From assembly GCF_012034245.1 (NCBI RefSeq), contig NZ_JAATEO010000028.1, positions 1 through 64,000 of the forward strand: a DNA stretch of 64,000 bases, given 5' to 3'. Shown here piece by piece: positions 8,788-17,804 of this stretch (positions within the stretch are counted from its first letter, which is position 1; every line of letters begins with the position of its first letter). The DNA is from Micromonospora thermarum. Lineage in GTDB: Bacteria; Actinomycetota; Actinomycetes; Mycobacteriales; Micromonosporaceae. Below the pieces are notes generated by a model. That model searched no databases and was not told the origin of the DNA. It saw only the letters and a list, made by a program, of their open reading frames with translations. The position numbers were made by a program, and so were the translations under genes.

Positions 8788-9290
8788 TCAGGCGAGCGCC
8801 AGCGTGGCGGCGGCCCGGGCCCGCCGCTCGACGTACGTCATCATCAGCGCGCCGACCGCCAGGCAGCCGAGGCTGATCGCCAGGCAGACACCGAGCGACG
8901 GCCAGACCGGGCCGCTGCCGGTGGCGGCCTCGCGGACCGCCCGGGCTCCCCACGTGGTGGGCAGCGCCGCGGCGACCGGGCCGGTCCACCCGGCACGGTG
9001 ATCGGCACGAGCATCCCGGAGACCAGCCAGATCGGGTACTCCAGCGTGTTCGTCAGCGCGTTGGCGTTACGCAGCAGCACGAACGTCGACGCGAGCAGCA
9101 GGCCGAACATGCCCAGCCCGACGATGCAGCCGGGCACCGCCACGGCGAACGCGACCGGGTCGGCGAAGTCCAGCGGGATGCCGTAGAGCAGCCGGCCCCA
9201 GAGCAGGGTGGCGGCCATCGCGTACGTGCCGGTGAGCGCGGTGGCGAGGGTGATCGGCAGGACCACCAGCGCGGGCGGTCGCGGCGCCAG
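8788..9290 (-). pseudogene. ABC-2 permease remnant, 5'-truncated and frameshifted
   Basis: On the minus strand the frame from about 9290 to 8990 encodes permease helices (LVVLPITLATALTGTYAMA, then LNTLEYPIWLVSGMLVPITV as read around NTLEYPIWLVSG). The natural C-terminus, ending LMMTYVERRA and TLALA before the stop at 8788-8790, lies in a different frame. Adding one base near 8989 (ccgggtgga read as P-G-W) would join them. The first part of the permease (about 130 residues expected) is missing and there is no usable start codon; instead the frame is joined to a regulator fragment. The lesions are visible in sequence; the one-base shift alone could be a sequencing error, but the truncation is not easily explained that way. 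Confidence 0.75.
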
Positions 9291-9562
9291 CACTCCTCGG
9301 CCAGGGTCGGCGCCGGCGACGGCGGGATCGGGGTCAGGAAGTCCGGTGCCGTGCCGCCCGGGGTGACCAGCAACCGGGCCGGCGCGGCCGCCGGGACCTC
9401 GGCGAGCACCCGCCGGGCGTGCCGCGCCCAGCCGGTGTACGGCCACGGCGGCTCGCCCGGATTCCGGTGCAGCAGGTACAGGCTCGTCAGCACCTCCCAG
9501 AGCGGGCTGGTGGCGATCCGGGTGCGCGCGAGGGTGGGCTCGTCGAGCTCGATCCGGATCAC
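9290..9562 (-). pseudogene. ArsR-family regulator N-terminal remnant
   Basis: The ATG at 9562 opens a frame beginning MIRIELDEPTLARTRIATSPLWEVL, the N-terminal pattern of actinobacterial ArsR/DUF5937-type winged-helix regulators that normally run to about 320 residues. Only about 90 recognisable residues remain (to around TLAEE); after that the frame becomes meaningless Arg/Ser-rich sequence where permease coding begins in another frame. The simplest reading is a deletion that removed the rest of the regulator, probably an ATPase gene, and the front of the permease. The exact junction (about 9270-9300) cannot be fixed by eye. Confidence 0.7.
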
Positions 9563-9630
9563 GGCCCGAGCCTAGCGGGCCGTTACTCGCGGGCGATCTC
9601 CCGCGGCGGTCGGGTAGTCTTGACGGCCAA

Positions 9631-9850
9631 AGGCGATGACCCGGCCATCACCGGTGAGCCTCCGGAAGAAAGGGCGTCCGCGCCCGAGTAGAACCGGACG
9701 GGTCCGGCCCGTCACAGCCGGCCAACGAGCGGGCGGTCGATCCTCGGCCGCCAAGCGGGGTGGTACCGCGGGCCATGCCCGGGCACGCCGACGGCGTACC
9801 GGAAAAGGTTCGTCCTCGCAGACCACACGACGAGTGAGCTGCTGAGGAGA
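9631..9850 (+). ncRNA. Ultrashort translational T-box riboswitch controlling ileS
   Basis: Stem I is very short: GGC (9633-9635) pairs with GCC (9658-9660), CCGG (9641-9644) with CCGG (9651-9654), and the loop ccatca carries the isoleucine specifier codon ATC at 9647-9649. The T-box core with TGGTACCGCG is at 9761-9770; its TGGT bulge would pair with the 3' ACCA end of tRNA-Ile (discriminator A). Downstream, tcctcgcag (9813-9821) can pair with ctgc-t-gagga (9839-9848), burying the SD of ileS in a 9-bp stem with one bulge. This is the translational class known for actinobacterial ileS: uncharged tRNA-Ile frees the SD. A TAGTCT at 9615-9620 is a candidate -10. Confidence 0.92.
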
Positions 9851-9860
9851 GCGACCCCCG

Positions 9861-12800
9861 ATGGCCTATCCGTTGCACGACCCGACCGCGGCCGGCGTCC
9901 CCGCGAGCCCGGACCTGCCCGCCGTCGAGCGCCGGGTCCTGGAGCACTGGACGGCCGACAAGACCTTCGAGGCCTCCGTCGAGGCCCGCGAGGCCGGCCG
10001 GAACGGGGAGAACGAGTACGTCTTCTACGACGGCCCGCCGTTCGCCAACGGCCTGCCGCACTACGGCCACCTCTTCACCGGCTACGTCAAGGACGTGGTC
10101 CCGCGCTACCAGACGATGCGCGGCCGGCGGGTGGAGCGGCGCTTCGGCTGGGACTGCCACGGCCTGCCGGCCGAGGTGGTCGCCGAGAAGCAGCTCGGCA
10201 TCACCAGCAAGGCGGAGATCCTCGACCTGGGCGTGGCCCGGTTCAACGAGGCCTGCCGCACGTCGGTGCTGGAGTTCACCCAGGACTGGGAGCGGTACGT
10301 CACGCGCCAGGCCCGCTGGGTCGACTTCGCCAACGACTACAAGACGCTCGACCTGGACTACATGGAGAGCGTCATGTGGGCCTTCAAGACCCTGCACGAC
10401 AAGGGTCTGGTCTACGAGGGCTTCCGGGTGCTCGCGTACTGCTGGCGCTGCGAGACGCCGCTGTCGAACACCGAGACCCGGATGGACGACGTCTACCGGG
10501 ACCGGCACGACCCGACGCTGTCGGTGTGGTTCGCGCTGACCCCGGACGAGAGCGCGCCGGAGCCGGTGCGCGGGCCGGTGAAGCTCGGCGTCTGGACCAC
10601 CACGCCGTGGACCCTGCCGTCCAACCTGGCGCTCGCCGTCGGCCCGGACATCGAGTACGCGGTGCTGGAGCGGGACGGCGAGCGGTACGTCGTCGGCGCG
10701 GCCCGGCTCGGCGCGTACGCGAAGGAGCTGGAGGGGTACGAGCAGGTCGGCACGGTGTACGGCCGGGACCTGGTGGGCCGCCGGTACACCCCGCTGTTCG
10801 ACTTCCTCGTCGAGCAGGCGGGGGAGAACGCGTACCAGGTGCTCGGCGCGGAGTTCGTCACGACCGAGGACGGCACCGGGATCGTCCACCTGGCCCCGGC
10901 GTTCGGTGAGGACGACCAGAACGTCTGCAACGCCGCCGGCATCCCGACGATCGTCACCGTGGACGACCACACCCGGTTCACCGCGCTGGTCCCGCCCTAC
11001 CAGGGCGAGCAGGTCTTCGACGTCAACAAGCCGGTGATCCGGGAGCTGAAGGAGCGGGGGGTGGTGCTCAAGCAGGACACCTACACCCACGCGTACCCGC
11101 ACTGCTGGCGCTGCGACACCCCGCTGGTCTACAAGGCGGTGTCGTCCTGGTTCGTGGCGGTGACCACGTTCAAGGACCGGATGGTCGAGCTGAACCAGCA
11201 GATCAACTGGACGCCCGGCCACATCAAGGACGGCTCGTTCGGCAAGTGGCTGGCCAACGCCCGCGACTGGTCGATCAGCCGGAACCGGTTCTGGGGCTCG
11301 CCGATCCCGGTGTGGAAGTCCGACGACCCGACCTACCCCCGGGTCGACGTGTACGGCTCCCTCGCCGAGATCGAGCGGGACTTCGGCGTACGCCTGACCG
11401 ACCTGCACCGGCCGGCGGTGGACGACCTGGTCCGCCCCAACCCGGACGACCCGACCGGGAAGTCGATGATGCGCCGGGTGCCGGAGGTGCTGGACTGCTG
11501 GTTCGAGTCCGGCTCGATGCCGTTCGCCCAGGTGCACTACCCGTTCGAGAACGCCGAGTGGTTCGAGCACCACTACCCGGGCGACTTCATCGTCGAGTAC
11601 ATCGGGCAGACCCGCGGCTGGTTCTACACGATGCACGTGCTGGCCACCGCCCTGTTCGACCGGCCGGCGTTCCGCAACTGCCTGAGCCACGGCATCCTGC
11701 TCGGCTCGGACGGGCGCAAGATGTCCAAGAGCCTGCGCAACTACCCGGACGTCTACCACGTGTTCGACTCGTACGGCTCGGACGCGATGCGCTGGATGCT
11801 GATGTCCTCGCCGGTGCTGCGCGGCGGCGACATGGCGGTCACCGAGACGCTCATCCGGGACGCCGTGCGCCAGGTGCTGCTGCCGCTCTGGAACGTCTGG
11901 TACTTCTTCTCGCTCTACGCCAGCGCGGACGGCTACACCGCTCGCCGCCGGACGGACTCGACGCACCTGCTCGACCGGTACGTGCTGGCGAAGACCAACG
12001 AGCTGGTGTCGACGGTGCAGGCGCAGATGGAGGCGTACGACATCTCCGGCGCCTGCGCCACCGTCCGGTCCTACCTGGACGCCCTGACCAACTGGTACGT
12101 GCGCCGCTCCCGGGACCGGTTCTGGTCCGGCGACGCCGACGCGTTCGACACCCTGTGGACGGTCCTGGAGACGCTCTGCCGGGTGGTCGCGCCGCTCGCG
12201 CCGCTGACCGCCGAGGAGATCTGGCGCGGCCTGACCGGCGAGCGGTCGGTGCACCTGACCGACTGGCCGGACGCCGCCCAGTTCCCGGCCGACCACGAGC
12301 TCGTGTCCGCGATGGACAACGTGCGGGCGGTCGCCTCGGCGGCGCTGTCGCTGCGCAAGGCCAAGGGCCTGCGGGTACGCCTGCCGCTGTCGACGCTGAC
12401 CGTGGCTTCGCCGGCCGCCGATCAGCTGCGGCCCTTCACGGACCTGGTCGCCGACGAGGTCAACGTCAAGGAGGTCGTGTTCACCGGCGAGGTGCGGGCC
12501 TACTGCCAGCAGGTGCTCACCGTCGTGCCCCGGGCGCTCGGACCGCGGGTCGGCAAGGCGGTCCAGCAGGTGATCAAGGCGGTCAAGGCGGGGGAGTGGG
12601 AGCTGGTCGACGGCGCCCCGGTCGCCGCCGGGGTCACCCTCGCCGAGGGCGAGTACGAGCTGCGCCTCGTCGCCGCCGACGCCGAGCACTCCGCGCCGCT
12701 GCCCGGCGGCGAGGGTGTGGTCGTGCTGGACACGCAGGTCACGCCCGAGCTGGCCGCCGAGGGCCTGGCCCGGGACGTGGTCCGGGTGGTGCAGCAGGCC

Positions 12801-13007
12801 CGCCGCGACGCCGACCTGGACGTGTCGGACCGGATCGTGGTCGCGCTCGCCGCCTCCGAGGAGGTACGGGCGGCGGTGTCCGCGTACCTCGACTTCGTGC
12901 GGCGGGAGGTGCTGGCCGAGTCGGTCGACCTCGCCGAGGGCATCGACGGCTTCACCGGCGAGGTCGGCGACGGCGAGCAGGTGACGGTGACCGTCCGCCG
13001 GGTATGA
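9861..13007 (+). CDS. ileS: Isoleucyl-tRNA synthetase (eukaryote-like type)
   Basis: Class I synthetase charging tRNA-Ile. The 1048-residue protein has the ATP-binding motif HYGH at 67-70 (block GPPFANGLPHYGH), a CP1 editing domain, RxxDCHGLP-type segments and KMSKS at 620-624. The N-terminal style and overall length place it with the eukaryote-like IleRS found in actinobacteria, a group known for low mupirocin sensitivity; that property is family knowledge, not shown here. The C-terminal ~250 residues hold the anticodon-binding and tail domains without the zinc-finger end of the E. coli type. ATG at 9861 follows GAGGA (9844-9848), which the T-box sequesters. No gene is overlapped downstream. 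Confidence 0.98.
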   Translation: MAYPLHDPTAAGVPASPDLPAVERRVLEHWTADKTFEASVEAREAGRNGENEYVFYDGPPFANGLPHYGHLFTGYVKDVVPRYQTMRGRRVERRFGWDCHGLPAEVVAEKQLGITSKAEILDLGVARFNEACRTSVLEFTQDWERYVTRQARWVDFANDYKTLDLDYMESVMWAFKTLHDKGLVYEGFRVLAYCWRCETPLSNTETRMDDVYRDRHDPTLSVWFALTPDESAPEPVRGPVKLGVWTTTPWTLPSNLALAVGPDIEYAVLERDGERYVVGAARLGAYAKELEGYEQVGTVYGRDLVGRRYTPLFDFLVEQAGENAYQVLGAEFVTTEDGTGIVHLAPAFGEDDQNVCNAAGIPTIVTVDDHTRFTALVPPYQGEQVFDVNKPVIRELKERGVVLKQDTYTHAYPHCWRCDTPLVYKAVSSWFVAVTTFKDRMVELNQQINWTPGHIKDGSFGKWLANARDWSISRNRFWGSPIPVWKSDDPTYPRVDVYGSLAEIERDFGVRLTDLHRPAVDDLVRPNPDDPTGKSMMRRVPEVLDCWFESGSMPFAQVHYPFENAEWFEHHYPGDFIVEYIGQTRGWFYTMHVLATALFDRPAFRNCLSHGILLGSDGRKMSKSLRNYPDVYHVFDSYGSDAMRWMLMSSPVLRGGDMAVTETLIRDAVRQVLLPLWNVWYFFSLYASADGYTARRRTDSTHLLDRYVLAKTNELVSTVQAQMEAYDISGACATVRSYLDALTNWYVRRSRDRFWSGDADAFDTLWTVLETLCRVVAPLAPLTAEEIWRGLTGERSVHLTDWPDAAQFPADHELVSAMDNVRAVASAALSLRKAKGLRVRLPLSTLTVASPAADQLRPFTDLVADEVNVKEVVFTGEVRAYCQQVLTVVPRALGPRVGKAVQQVIKAVKAGEWELVDGAPVAAGVTLAEGEYELRLVAADAEHSAPLPGGEGVVVLDTQVTPELAAEGLARDVVRVVQQARRDADLDVSDRIVVALAASEEVRAAVSAYLDFVRREVLAESVDLAEGIDGFTGEVGDGEQVTVTVRRV

Positions 13008-13094
13008 GAGGGCCCGCCACCTGTGTCGTCGCGGTGGGGGCGCGTCCGCTACCGTGACAGCGCCCCTACCGCACCCCGACCTGCCGGAGGACCA

Positions 13095-13793
13095 GTGCCG
13101 CTGCTCTACACCATCGGCAAGCTCACCGTGGCGCCCGCGCTGCGGTTGGCCTTCCGGCCGACCGTGGAGGGGTTGGAGCACGTGCCGGAGACCGGTGGCG
13201 CGATCTTCGCCGGTAACCACCTCTCGGTCGCCGACGAGCTGTTCCTCGGCACCGTCGTCCCCCGGCACCTCGCGTTCTGGGCGAAGTCGGAGTACTTCAA
13301 GGGCACGGGTCTGAAGGGCCGGTTCTCGAAGTTCGTCCTCACCGGCCTGGGCGCGATCCCGGTCGAGCGGGCCGGCGGTCGCGCGGCCCTGTCCGCGTTC
13401 GACGCGGCCATCCCCGCGCTCCAGGCCGGTGAGCTGGTCGTCGTCTACCCGGAGGGCACCCGGTCACCGGACGGGCGGCTGTACCGGGGGCGCACCGGCG
13501 CGGTCCGGCTGGCCGTGTCCGCCGGGGTGCCGATCATCCCGGTCGGCATGATCGGCACCGAGAAGGTCCAGCCGATCGGCGCCCGCGTGCCGCGGCCGTT
13601 CACCGGCAAGATCACCGTGCGGTTCGGCAAGCCGCTGGACTTCACCGGTCGCTCGGACGACCGGACGTCGCTGCGGGCGATGACCGACGAGGTGATGAGC
13701 GAGATCCAGAAGCTCACCGGCCAGGAGTACGTCTCCCGCTACGCGCCGCCGCGTGCGCACCCGCCCGTCGCCGGTGAGCCCGGCGCGGTCTGA
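13095..13793 (+). CDS. 1-acyl-glycerol-3-phosphate acyltransferase (PlsC family)
   Basis: A 232-residue acyltransferase of phospholipid synthesis, acting at the inner face of the membrane. Motif I HX4D is present as H42-LSVA-D47, the glycerol-phosphate-binding motif EGTR at 120-123 (YPEGTRSPDG) and a later PVGMIG-type segment. The GTG at 13095 is chosen because GGAGG lies 4 nt upstream and the protein then begins PLLYTIGKL; an earlier in-frame start would add an unsupported stretch. A TACCGT around 13050 could be its -10. The Pro-rich tail after residue 215 is lineage-specific. The acyl acceptor cannot be decided from sequence, so no gene symbol is given. Confidence 0.92.
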   Translation: MPLLYTIGKLTVAPALRLAFRPTVEGLEHVPETGGAIFAGNHLSVADELFLGTVVPRHLAFWAKSEYFKGTGLKGRFSKFVLTGLGAIPVERAGGRAALSAFDAAIPALQAGELVVVYPEGTRSPDGRLYRGRTGAVRLAVSAGVPIIPVGMIGTEKVQPIGARVPRPFTGKITVRFGKPLDFTGRSDDRTSLRAMTDEVMSEIQKLTGQEYVSRYAPPRAHPPVAGEPGAV

Positions 13794-13816
13794 ACGCGGT
13801 CCGGGCCCGGCCCGTC

Positions 13817-15282
13817 TCACGGGGCCGTGTCGCCCCGGCGCTTCTCCTGCGCGACCACCTCGTCCACGTCGGGCAGGCGGTCGAGCTGGGCGATCGTGCG
13901 CGCCATCCGGGCGTTTGCCGGGATGCGGTCGCGGTTGCGGGCCAGGAAGGCCCAGCAGCCGGCGGTGTACGGGCAGGCCCGCTCACCGAGGCGCGCCTTC
14001 GGGTCGTACCGGCAGCCGCCGCAGTAGTCGCTCATCCGGTTGAGGTACGCGCCACCGGAGACGTACGGCTTGGTGCTCATCCGGCCGAGGTCGGCGTACT
14101 GGCTCATGCCGACCACGTTGACCGTCATCACCCACACGTACCCGTCGACGAAGCTGCGGTGGAAGAAGTCGACCATCTCCGCCGGCCGCCAGCCGCGGTG
14201 CAGCGCGTAGTTGCCGAGCACCATCAGCCGCGGGATGTGGTGCACCCAGCCGTGGTCGCGCAGGTCGGCGAGGACGTCCGACAGGCAGTGCGCCCGCACC
14301 GCGTCGGCGTCCAGGTCGCGGAACCAGGCCGGCACCGAGCGGCGGGCGGACAGCTCGTTGCTGGCCTGGTAGCCGGGCTCGAAGTACCAGTACAGGTTCC
14401 AGATGAAGTCCCGCCAGCCGATGACCTGCCGGACGAAGCCCTCGACGCTCGCCAGCGGCGCGCCATCCCTCCGGTACGCCCGCTCGGCGCCCCGGACGGC
14501 CTCCACCGGGTCGAGCAGCCCCAGGTTGAACGAGGACGACCGCAGGCTGTGCGCCATCCACGGATCCTCCGCGAGCATCGCGTCCTCGTACGGGCCGAAC
14601 ATCGCGAGCCGGTGCTTGAGGAAGTGCCGTAGCCGGGCCTTCGCCTCCTTCGTCGTGGCCGGGAACCGGCGCGGTCCGTCCCGCCCGACGAACCGGATGC
14701 CCTGCCGCTCCCACTGGTCCAGGTCGGCCCGGACCTCGGCGTCGATGTCGTCCTCCTTCGGCATCGGCGGGGGCGGCACGTCCAGGCGCGTCGCGCCCTT
14801 CGGCGGCGGTTCGCGGTTCGCCGGGTCCAGGCTCCGCCGGCCGCCGGCCGGCTCGTCGCCGTCGACGAGCACCTGGTGGTGCTCCCGGGTGAACCGGTAG
14901 AACGCCTCCATCCGCAGGGCGCCCCGCTTGGCGTCGGCCCACTCGGCGAAGTCGTCGAGGCTGGTCACGAACCCGCGCGGCGGCAGCACGGTGACCTGGT
15001 CGAGGCCCTGGACGAACCGCAGCGCGGCCCGGGAGGTGGGGTGGCAGACCTCCAGCGGCTCGCGGACCTCGCGCAGCCCGTCCCGGTACGTCTCGGTGCG
15101 CAGGTAGGCGGCCTGGTCACCGAGTTCGGCGGCGCGGTGGCGCAGCGCGGACAGGATCAGGTGGGCCTTCTGCCGGTGGAACGCACGGCGACGGAACACC
15201 GCCTTCGACTCGATGAGGAGCACCGGCGGTCGTCGAGGAAGTGCGGCCCCAGCTGGTCGGCGAAGAGTCAGCGCCGCGTCAT
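13817..15282 (-). pseudogene. FeS-type bacterial (6-4) photolyase/cryptochrome, broken at its 5' end
   Basis: Between 15223 and 13817 an open frame of 468 residues shows the FeS-BCP (PhrB/CryB-like) family: four cysteines at 313, 401, 404 and 417 with the spacing expected for the 4Fe-4S cluster (YCGGC and ERACPYTAGC), and FAD-domain segments such as LYWYFEPGYQ and HIPRLMVLGN. The true start should be the ATG at 15282, giving MTRR then LFADQLGPHFLDDR, but codon 5 is TGA (15268-15270; a Trp is expected) and the frame shifts near 15225 before VLLIES. A GTG at 15223 without SD could make a protein lacking the first Rossmann strand. Either the gene is recently inactivated or the assembly has errors here. 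Confidence 0.75.
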
Positions 15283-15327
15283 GTCCCGATTGTCACATCT
15301 GGTGAACAATGCGGACTGAAGAAACGC

Positions 15328-16863
15328 TCAGCTCTGCTGCTGCGTGACGATCTGCTCCCGCAGCGTGCCGAGGAGGGCGGCGCTGTCGTCGACGGAGAGG
15401 CGGGTGAACACGGCGGTCGCGATGCTGCCGTGGTCGACCGAGGTGCACACCACCACGTCCGTGCCGTCGGCGCGCCCGACCGCGCAGCGCTCGTGCCGAC
15501 CCCGGATGCCGGTGTCGATGATCCGCGGCTCGCCCAGCGCGTACTGCTCGGTGAGGCGGGCGATCTCGGCGTCCGCTTCGGACTCGGGGCTGAACCAGAA
15601 GCCGGTGCCGCCGAAGACGGTGACCCGCTTGCCGGTCCGGGTGGTGTAGACCCCGGCGAACGTGTCGCTGGCCAGCCAGTGGGCGTTGCGGACCTCCGCC
15701 TCCAGTTCCTTCGCGGCCGCCGTGCTGCGGTCGTCCTGCCGCAGCCGCAGGTCCGCGACCTCGGCCGGCAACGCGGCGCTGGCCGGGACCTGGTTCATCA
15801 TCGGCATCGCCCAGTAGGCGGGGCAGCCGCAGCAGCAGGCGAGGGTGAACAGCAGCACCCAGGGCCACTTCCGGCGCTTGCGGACCGGCACCGGGACGTA
15901 CCCCTTGGGGGCCTGCCAGCCGGGCGGCGGCGCGACCGGCGGCGGAGCGTTCCGCCGCCCGCGCTTCGACCGCGCCGGCGGCGCCGGCGGCAGCGGCGGG
16001 GCGGGCGGCGGAGCGACCGGGTACGCGGCCGGGGCCGGCGACGCCGGGTACGCGGCCGGGGCCGGCGACGCCGGGTACGCGGCCGGGGCCGGCGACGCCG
16101 GATACGCGGCCGGCGGCGACACGGGGTGCCCGGGCGCCGGTGACGCGGGGGCCGGCGGCCCGGAGTACGGGCGGGTCGGCGCCGGGGAGGGGTAGGGGGT
16201 GGTGGGCGGCAGCGGCGGAAGCTCCGGCAGTTCGGCGGACGGCAGGTCCCAGCCACCGGTGTCCGCGCCCGCCCACGGGTCGACCGGCGTCCGGTCCTCG
16301 GGAGCCTCGACCGGGCTCGGCGGCACCGGGGTCGGCTCGGCCGACTCGCCCCAGCCGCGCTTGCGCGGCGGCGGGGGTGGCACCGCCGCCGACCCGCTCC
16401 ACCGGGGTGCGGGCGGCTCGGGAGCCTCGTCCGTCGGCAGCTTCCGGGTGCCGGAGGGGCCAGGTGCCTCGTCCGTCGGCAGCTTCCGGGTGCCCGACGG
16501 GCCGGCGGACGCGGCATGGGCCTGCGCGGCCGGCTGCTCACCGGCCGGGAACTCGCGGGTGCCCTGCGGCCCGGAGGGCTGACCGCCGGCCGCCGGAACG
16601 GGAGCGGGCGGGTCGCCCGCGACGGAGGCCGGCGCGGGCGTGGTGGGCTGGTCGTCCGCGGGTGCGGCGGCGGTGGGATGCGCGCCTGGCGCCGGCGCGG
16701 CGGCCGTGCCCGCCGGGCCGGACGCCTCCGCCCGGGGGCCGGCGCCCTCGGTCGGCCGGGCCGGCGTGGTGGGGGTCGGCTCGTCGGTGACCGCCGGTTC
16801 CCGGTCCCGGTGCGGGGTCGTCCCGTCGACCGGCCGGTCTGCTCCCGGCTGCGGCTCCGGCAT
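15328..16863 (-). CDS. Pro-rich single-pass membrane protein with exported C-terminal domain (511 aa)
   Basis: Residues 1-330 are a low-complexity Pro/Ala/Thr-rich cytoplasmic region with two visible internal repeats: a 14-residue GPSGTRKLPTDEAP duplicated once and a 9-residue PASPAPAAY run. A basic patch (VRKRRKWPW) and one transmembrane helix with several cysteines (TLACCCGCPAYW) follow near 345-370, and the last ~140 residues form an exported domain. That domain resembles the C-terminus of the protein at 163-846 (VDHGSIATAVF versus ADHGSVVMAMF), so the two are paralogues with very different N-terminal regions. ATG at 16863 follows AGGAG at 9 nt. No enzymatic motif is seen; function unknown. 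Confidence 0.82.
   Translation of the reverse strand: MPEPQPGADRPVDGTTPHRDREPAVTDEPTPTTPARPTEGAGPRAEASGPAGTAAAPAPGAHPTAAAPADDQPTTPAPASVAGDPPAPVPAAGGQPSGPQGTREFPAGEQPAAQAHAASAGPSGTRKLPTDEAPGPSGTRKLPTDEAPEPPAPRWSGSAAVPPPPPRKRGWGESAEPTPVPPSPVEAPEDRTPVDPWAGADTGGWDLPSAELPELPPLPPTTPYPSPAPTRPYSGPPAPASPAPGHPVSPPAAYPASPAPAAYPASPAPAAYPASPAPAAYPVAPPPAPPLPPAPPARSKRGRRNAPPPVAPPPGWQAPKGYVPVPVRKRRKWPWVLLFTLACCCGCPAYWAMPMMNQVPASAALPAEVADLRLRQDDRSTAAAKELEAEVRNAHWLASDTFAGVYTTRTGKRVTVFGGTGFWFSPESEADAEIARLTEQYALGEPRIIDTGIRGRHERCAVGRADGTDVVVCTSVDHGSIATAVFTRLSVDDSAALLGTLREQIVTQQQS
16021..16101. repeat. 27-bp tandem repeat, three perfect copies
   Basis: Three identical 27-bp units (16021-16047, 16048-16074, 16075-16101) are followed by a diverged partial fourth. 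They are in frame on the minus strand and encode the repeated peptide PASPAPAAY in the linker of the Pro-rich membrane protein. Confidence 0.9.
16424..16507. repeat. 42-bp tandem duplication in the Pro-rich gene
   Basis: Two copies of a 42-bp unit start at 16424 and 16466 and differ by a few bases. On the minus strand they encode GPSGTRKLPTDEAP twice in the cytoplasmic linker. A third, weaker relative (GPQGTREFPAGEQP) follows nearer the N-terminus, so the unit has been copied more than once. Confidence 0.8.
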
Positions 16864-16949
16864 CGCGGCTGTCTCCTCTCGCCGATCCGAGGTTAGCCCC
16901 GCTGCGCCACCGCCCGGGAACCGCCCGCCGGTCGACCCGTGCCCCGACG

Positions 16950-17739
16950 TTCGCGCGGCCGAGGTGGTGCCGGCCGACGGGACGGTCGTCCGCGCGGACG
17001 CGACGCGGGAACCGGAGCTGTTCTGGGCCGTCCGGGGCGCCGGCGTGGGCGTCGGTATCGTGGTCGCCTTCGAGATCGAGGCGACCGAGGTGCGCAACGT
17101 CGGGGTCGCGCAGATCGCCGTGGAGGCCGGACCGGACGGCAGCACCCTGCGCCGCTGGGCCGAGGTCCTGCGGGAGTCGCCGCGCGAGCTGTCCACGGCG
17201 GCGATGCTGCTGCCGTACGGGTCCTCGACCGTCCTGTCGATCACGGCGGTGGTGGCGGCGGAGAGCCTCCGGCGGGTCCGGCCCCTGGTCGCCCCGCTGC
17301 GCGAGATCGGCGACCTCCTGGACGACCTGGTCGACCTGGTGCCGTACCCGGCCCTGGTGCCGACGGCCCACCTGCACCCCAACGTCGGGCAGCAGCCGAG
17401 CCTCACCACCAACGGCCTGCTCGCCGGGATGGACGGCGGCGACGCCGCGGCGATCATGCGCGCCGCGGCCGGCCGGCACCGGGCGCTGGTGCAGCTGCGG
17501 TCGGTGGGCGGCGCGGTCAACGACGTGGCGCCGGAGGAGACCGCGTACCCGCACCGGCACCAGGAGACCCTCGTCGTCGCCTCGGTGTTCCCGCCGCACG
17601 GGCCGACGCCCGCGCCTTCGGGCGCGCCTACCCCGGCCCCACCGGTGAGCGGGTGGCGGCGGCGTGGCGGTGGTACGGCCCGGACGGCCGCTTCCGGGCC
17701 CCCGACCGGCTGCCCGACCCGGCCGCGCCCCGGCGGTGA
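16950..17739 (+). pseudogene. FAD-binding oxidase (BBE-like) C-terminal fossil
   Basis: The + frame from about 16950 reads VVPADGTVVRADATREPELFWAVRG, the hallmark of FAD_binding_4/berberine-bridge-type oxidoreductases just after the flavin-attachment half. The first ~150 residues that should precede it are absent, and no start codon with an SD exists. The coding signal continues through TAHLHPNVGQQPS to about 17600, where the frame shifts and the expected C-terminus (ERVAAAWRWYGPDG) continues in another frame to the TGA at 17737-17739. So it is both 5'-truncated and frameshifted. It lies between the Pro-rich membrane gene and the radical-SAM gene and is not part of either. Confidence 0.7.
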
Positions 17740-17804
17740 CCCGGCCGACCGTGCCCGCGGTGCGGCGCGGTCGGCCGGCCGGCGGGCGGCTACCCTTGGG
17801 CATC

